Shown one piece after another: positions 4,295 through 6,722 of a stretch of 6,722 bases of DNA. Both the position numbers and the translations under genes were made by a program. Source of the stretch: an uncultured Acidobacteriota bacterium (lineage in GTDB: Bacteria; Acidobacteriota; Terriglobia; Bryobacterales; Bryobacteraceae). Position 1 is the stretch's first letter. Each line of letters starts with the position of its first letter. Below the pieces are notes generated by a model that did not search any database, had not been told where the DNA came from, and saw only the letters and a list, made by a program, of their open reading frames with translations. The stretch is taken from contig CALFYN010000570.1 of NCBI GenBank assembly GCA_937952345.1, forward strand, positions 1 to 6,722, in the 5' to 3' direction.

Positions 4295-6561
4295 ACCTCG
4301 AATTCCAGCACCGCGCTGGAAGGCTCCGGGTCGTCCACATACAAAGACAGCGTGAATCCGTTCTTCCCCATGGGCGCTTCCAGCACGTGCGCAATCCCTC
4401 GCTCGCGTAGCGGCTTCACAACGTATCGCCACCCCTCCTCCCGAAGCACCGCCTTCGCAAAGCGCGTCTCCACCGCGTGAATCCCATCTCCGGTCAGCCG
4501 CTCCGTCCGGATCTGCTCCCCTGCAATCCGCAGAATATTCCGCGCATCCACCGAACCCTTCCACCGCAGAACCAGTTCCGCCTCCGGATGCGCCGCCAGC
4601 ACCTTACGATCCTCCTGGCGAGCCGCCAGAATCCGCTCCTGAATCTGTTCCGGTGTCGGAGCCTCGCGTAGCACCCGTTCGGCCTCATCTAAGTTGACCA
4701 ATGCCCGCTCCGCCAGCACCACCGCCTGCTCCATTCCGTTCAATTCGAAAAACCGGAACTCCGCCCGATACGCCGCCATCGACTCCTTCATTGCCGCAAC
4801 GTCCTTGCGCAGCCGCAAGCGCGCTTCCCCAGTCCGTTTCTCTCGATACCTGAAATACCCCAGGATCAGCCGCGTGTAGTCCCGCATCAGGGATGCTGTC
4901 GCATCCGAATGCCGCAGCATCTCCTCCAGTTTGGCCGCCGGGTGCAGATCCATCCGCCCGCGCGATTCCGCGAACAACGCCCGCATCTTCGCCACAATCT
5001 CCTTTGCGCGTCCCGCCTCGGCATCCATCTCCTCCGCATAAGGCTTCAATTTTAAATACAGAGTCCGTAGAAAGCCGTCGTGTTCCCGCCCGGAATCCCA
5101 GAACACATTACCTTTCACCACAATTTGATTCACGCGCACATGCTGCTGCGGAGGCCAACCATCCAGCGCCACCGGCTGCCAGTAGAACATGTGCCGAGAC
5201 GCCTCGCTGCCCAAAAACAAAATGCGAGTCACTTGTTTCGCCGCCGCCGGGCCGAACGTCGCCGCCGCCCACTCCTCGGCCAACGCATCCGCGTCCCCCG
5301 TTGGATTCCAACTCATTCGCGAGAACACATATGCCACCCCAGGCTGCAAGAGATTCTCCAGCGGCTGCCCTGTCATCACACCAACAATTCCACGCCCCGC
5401 CGCGTATTGTAGTGCGGCTCCCGCCCATCGAGCCGGAAAATCCACCACCGTCCCGAGCCCCTGATACTGGCTCGCCAACTCCGCCAGCGCAATGCCGCCA
5501 TGCTTCGTCTGTCCAAACGTCGGATTGAACGCCGTCCCGTAATACCACGCATCCTGCTTCGTCAGCTTGATCACCGGGTGCAGCTGCTCCACAGGCAGCG
5601 GCCCGAACGTCTTTCGATACACCTCAGGCACTCCGCTTAATTCCCAATCATTCGTCGCCCACGTCCACGGCATCATCAACTTGCCGAACTCCCCCACCAC
5701 CACATCGCGCACCGCGCCGAAGAACGTCCGGTACCGCTCCTCCAACCGCACATCCGGCTCGCTCTCCGCCGCATGCACAATATCCAGCGCCCGAAAATCG
5801 TAGCTGGGAATGATCTCCCCCACGCAGGGAGTGACGCCATCCAACTCCGGCACCGCCCGCAGCAACCGGCGATACTTATCCGCCATCGCCCCCACGAACA
5901 TCGGATCTTTTACCGACGGCTTCGCCCCCACCTTCTCCAGCCACACGGGCAGATAGATCGCCTCTTCCGCATACGGCGTCACGCGGATGTGATGGGCATG
6001 AGCCTCGGCAACAAGCGCTTTCAACAACTTTCGGTACCGCTCCGACCGTGGCCCGTAGACGCCATCCTCGGAAGGAACATAGTGTTCCAATCCGCGAAAT
6101 GTCACACCGTTAAACCCGAACCGCAATACCTCCCGAAGCGTACCTCGAAACCGCGCCACTTCCTTCGCAATCGACGCGGCATCGTCCGCGGGACCATTCG
6201 CCGAGTCCGCAATCAGCCGCCGCAGAAACATCACCCGGTAGCGCAGCGCCGGAGCCTCCTTCCCATCCGAAGGCGGAAAGCGCCGCAGACTCCGCGTCAG
6301 CCACGCCAGCCGCTCGATCCCATACGCCGCGCCCAACGCGGAAGGTGAGGTCACCTCGACACGCCCACCTCTCCCCCGCCACTCATACCCTTCCGCCGGG
6401 CCGGCCCCATCCACGATCCGCACGTCCACTGGAGCCGGTTGAACCTTCCGTCCAATCGAAGCCAACGCAACCTGCAACTCTTCCATCGCCAGCGTCACCG
6501 CGGGATCCGCTCCCCACACACAACCCGCCGCCAACACAGCCAGGAACAATCGCCCGATCAT
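4273..6561 (-). CDS. Secreted GH67 (alpha-glucuronidase)-like glycoside hydrolase with extra C-terminal domains
   Basis: This 762-residue protein (from ATG 6561) starts with MIGRLFLAVLAAGCVWGAD, a signal peptide that may be cut after GA or at the lipobox-like AAGC. Residues 20-90 form the small alpha/beta domain common before GH20 and GH67 barrels (GRVEVTSPSALGAAYGIERL). Residues about 108-460 resemble GH67 alpha-glucuronidases: ADKYRRLLRAVPELDG, then GE (Glu249, near the GH67 acid), HPVIKLTKQDAWYYGTAFNP, LASQYQG, and YVFSRMSWNPTGDADALAEEW. GH67 enzymes remove 4-O-methylglucuronic acid from xylo-oligosaccharides. In my hand alignment the catalytic base glutamate of the GH67 motif TQEYLG is replaced by Gln365, so activity and substrate are uncertain. 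A charged helical region (about 495-655) and a beta-rich tail (about 660-762) follow. Upstream in-frame GTG codons at 6609 and 6594 are possible starts, but ATG 6561 gives the cleanest signal peptide. No strong ribosome-binding site is visible. Confidence 0.8.
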   Translation of the reverse strand: MIGRLFLAVLAAGCVWGADPAVTLAMEELQVALASIGRKVQPAPVDVRIVDGAGPAEGYEWRGRGGRVEVTSPSALGAAYGIERLAWLTRSLRRFPPSDGKEAPALRYRVMFLRRLIADSANGPADDAASIAKEVARFRGTLREVLRFGFNGVTFRGLEHYVPSEDGVYGPRSERYRKLLKALVAEAHAHHIRVTPYAEEAIYLPVWLEKVGAKPSVKDPMFVGAMADKYRRLLRAVPELDGVTPCVGEIIPSYDFRALDIVHAAESEPDVRLEERYRTFFGAVRDVVVGEFGKLMMPWTWATNDWELSGVPEVYRKTFGPLPVEQLHPVIKLTKQDAWYYGTAFNPTFGQTKHGGIALAELASQYQGLGTVVDFPARWAGAALQYAAGRGIVGVMTGQPLENLLQPGVAYVFSRMSWNPTGDADALAEEWAAATFGPAAAKQVTRILFLGSEASRHMFYWQPVALDGWPPQQHVRVNQIVVKGNVFWDSGREHDGFLRTLYLKLKPYAEEMDAEAGRAKEIVAKMRALFAESRGRMDLHPAAKLEEMLRHSDATASLMRDYTRLILGYFRYREKRTGEARLRLRKDVAAMKESMAAYRAEFRFFELNGMEQAVVLAERALVNLDEAERVLREAPTPEQIQERILAARQEDRKVLAAHPEAELVLRWKGSVDARNILRIAGEQIRTERLTGDGIHAVETRFAKAVLREEGWRYVVKPLRERGIAHVLEAPMGKNGFTLSLYVDDPEPSSAVLEFEVYRLKRR
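4303..4321 (+). terminator. Stem-loop just past the end of the plus-strand operon, possible U-less terminator
   Basis: TTCCAGC (4303-4309) and GCTGGAA (4315-4321) form a perfect 7-bp stem with a 5-base loop, 8 bases after the hydrolase stop. It lies inside the 3' end of the glycosidase gene on the other strand. No T-tract follows, so termination here is only a suggestion. It is the only hairpin I found close behind the operon. Confidence 0.3.
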
Positions 6562-6590
6562 GCGCCAAGCGTAGCAAAGCCCGACGCAGA

Positions 6591-6722
6591 TCACGCGGGC
6601 TTCGTGCACAAAAACAATTCCACCTGGCCCTGTTCTACTTCGCTATGCTCCAGCGGCACGATCTTCACTTCGAATCCCACTTCCCGCAGTACCCGCAGCC
6701 ACTCCTCCCGCCCGAAGAGCCC
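6591..6722 (-). CDS. C-terminal end of a probable class I SAM-dependent methyltransferase, 5' partial
   Basis: The minus strand is open from the right edge to a TGA at 6593-6591, giving 43 residues. They begin GLFGREEWLRVLREVGFEV and continue with VPLEHSEVE and VELFLCTKPA. The pattern (LF)-x-REEW-x-x-x-L-(R)-x-x-GF-x-V, then acidic residues and a final strand before KP or RP, is typical of the last helix and beta strands of class I methyltransferases of the UbiE/ubiquinone type. The SAM-binding part lies outside the window, so substrate and family are open. The glycosidase ATG lies 29 bp downstream, and an in-frame GTG at 6594 would overlap this TGA, so the two genes may be co-transcribed. 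Confidence 0.65.
   Translation of the reverse strand, partial: GLFGREEWLRVLREVGFEVKIVPLEHSEVEQGQVELFLCTKPA

Noticed and set aside
4893..5528. Plus-strand open frame of 211 codons inside the glycosidase
   Set aside because: It is Pro- and Ser-rich, in the shadow of the GH67-like barrel, with no upstream ribosome-binding site and no domain.
1..6722. CRISPR arrays, tRNA or rRNA genes, insertion sequences or attachment sites
   Set aside because: No regularly spaced direct repeats, no cloverleaf-like segments, no transposase or integrase motifs, and no non-coding gap over 29 bp.

Overview
The window is GC-rich, gene-dense bacterial DNA. It has almost no intergenic space and no sign of mobile elements, RNA genes or CRISPR. 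The gene set suggests an Acidobacteriota soil bacterium, possibly of the Solibacter/Bryobacter group: an exported ActA-like multihaem cytochrome c, a Tat-like FMN enzyme, and a large secreted glycosidase-like protein. This assignment is inferred from gene content and composition, not from a marker gene.

Positions 1-4294 hold five plus-strand genes packed like one operon. They are (1) the 3' part of a GAF plus PP2C/SpoIIE-type phosphatase (RsbU-like regulator); (2) a 164-residue exported pentahaem cytochrome c resembling the ActA subunit of alternative complex III; (3) a 397-residue FMN-dependent alpha-hydroxy-acid dehydrogenase with a twin-arginine-like signal and an intact catalytic set; (4) a 172-residue flavin split-barrel (PNPOx-like) protein with a signal peptide; (5) a 273-residue alpha/beta hydrolase of the predicted dienelactone hydrolase type. 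Gaps are 12 bp, 10 bp, a 1-bp overlap (TGATG) and a 4-bp overlap (ATGA). Genes 2-4 look like an exported redox module. The likeliest reading is that the FMN enzyme oxidises a 2-hydroxy acid and passes electrons to the cytochrome, with the split-barrel protein as an accessory of unknown role.

Positions 4273-6722 hold two minus-strand genes. A methyltransferase-like gene enters from the right edge (only its last 43 codons are visible). It is followed by a 762-residue secreted protein related to GH67 alpha-glucuronidases, which has an extra helical region and a C-terminal beta-rich domain.

The two transcription units converge and overlap by 22 bp (4273-4294). Two perfect inverted repeats flank the overlap. 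Each lies just past the stop of one gene and inside the coding sequence of the other. No stretch over 300 bp lacks a gene, and the longest non-coding gap is 29 bp.
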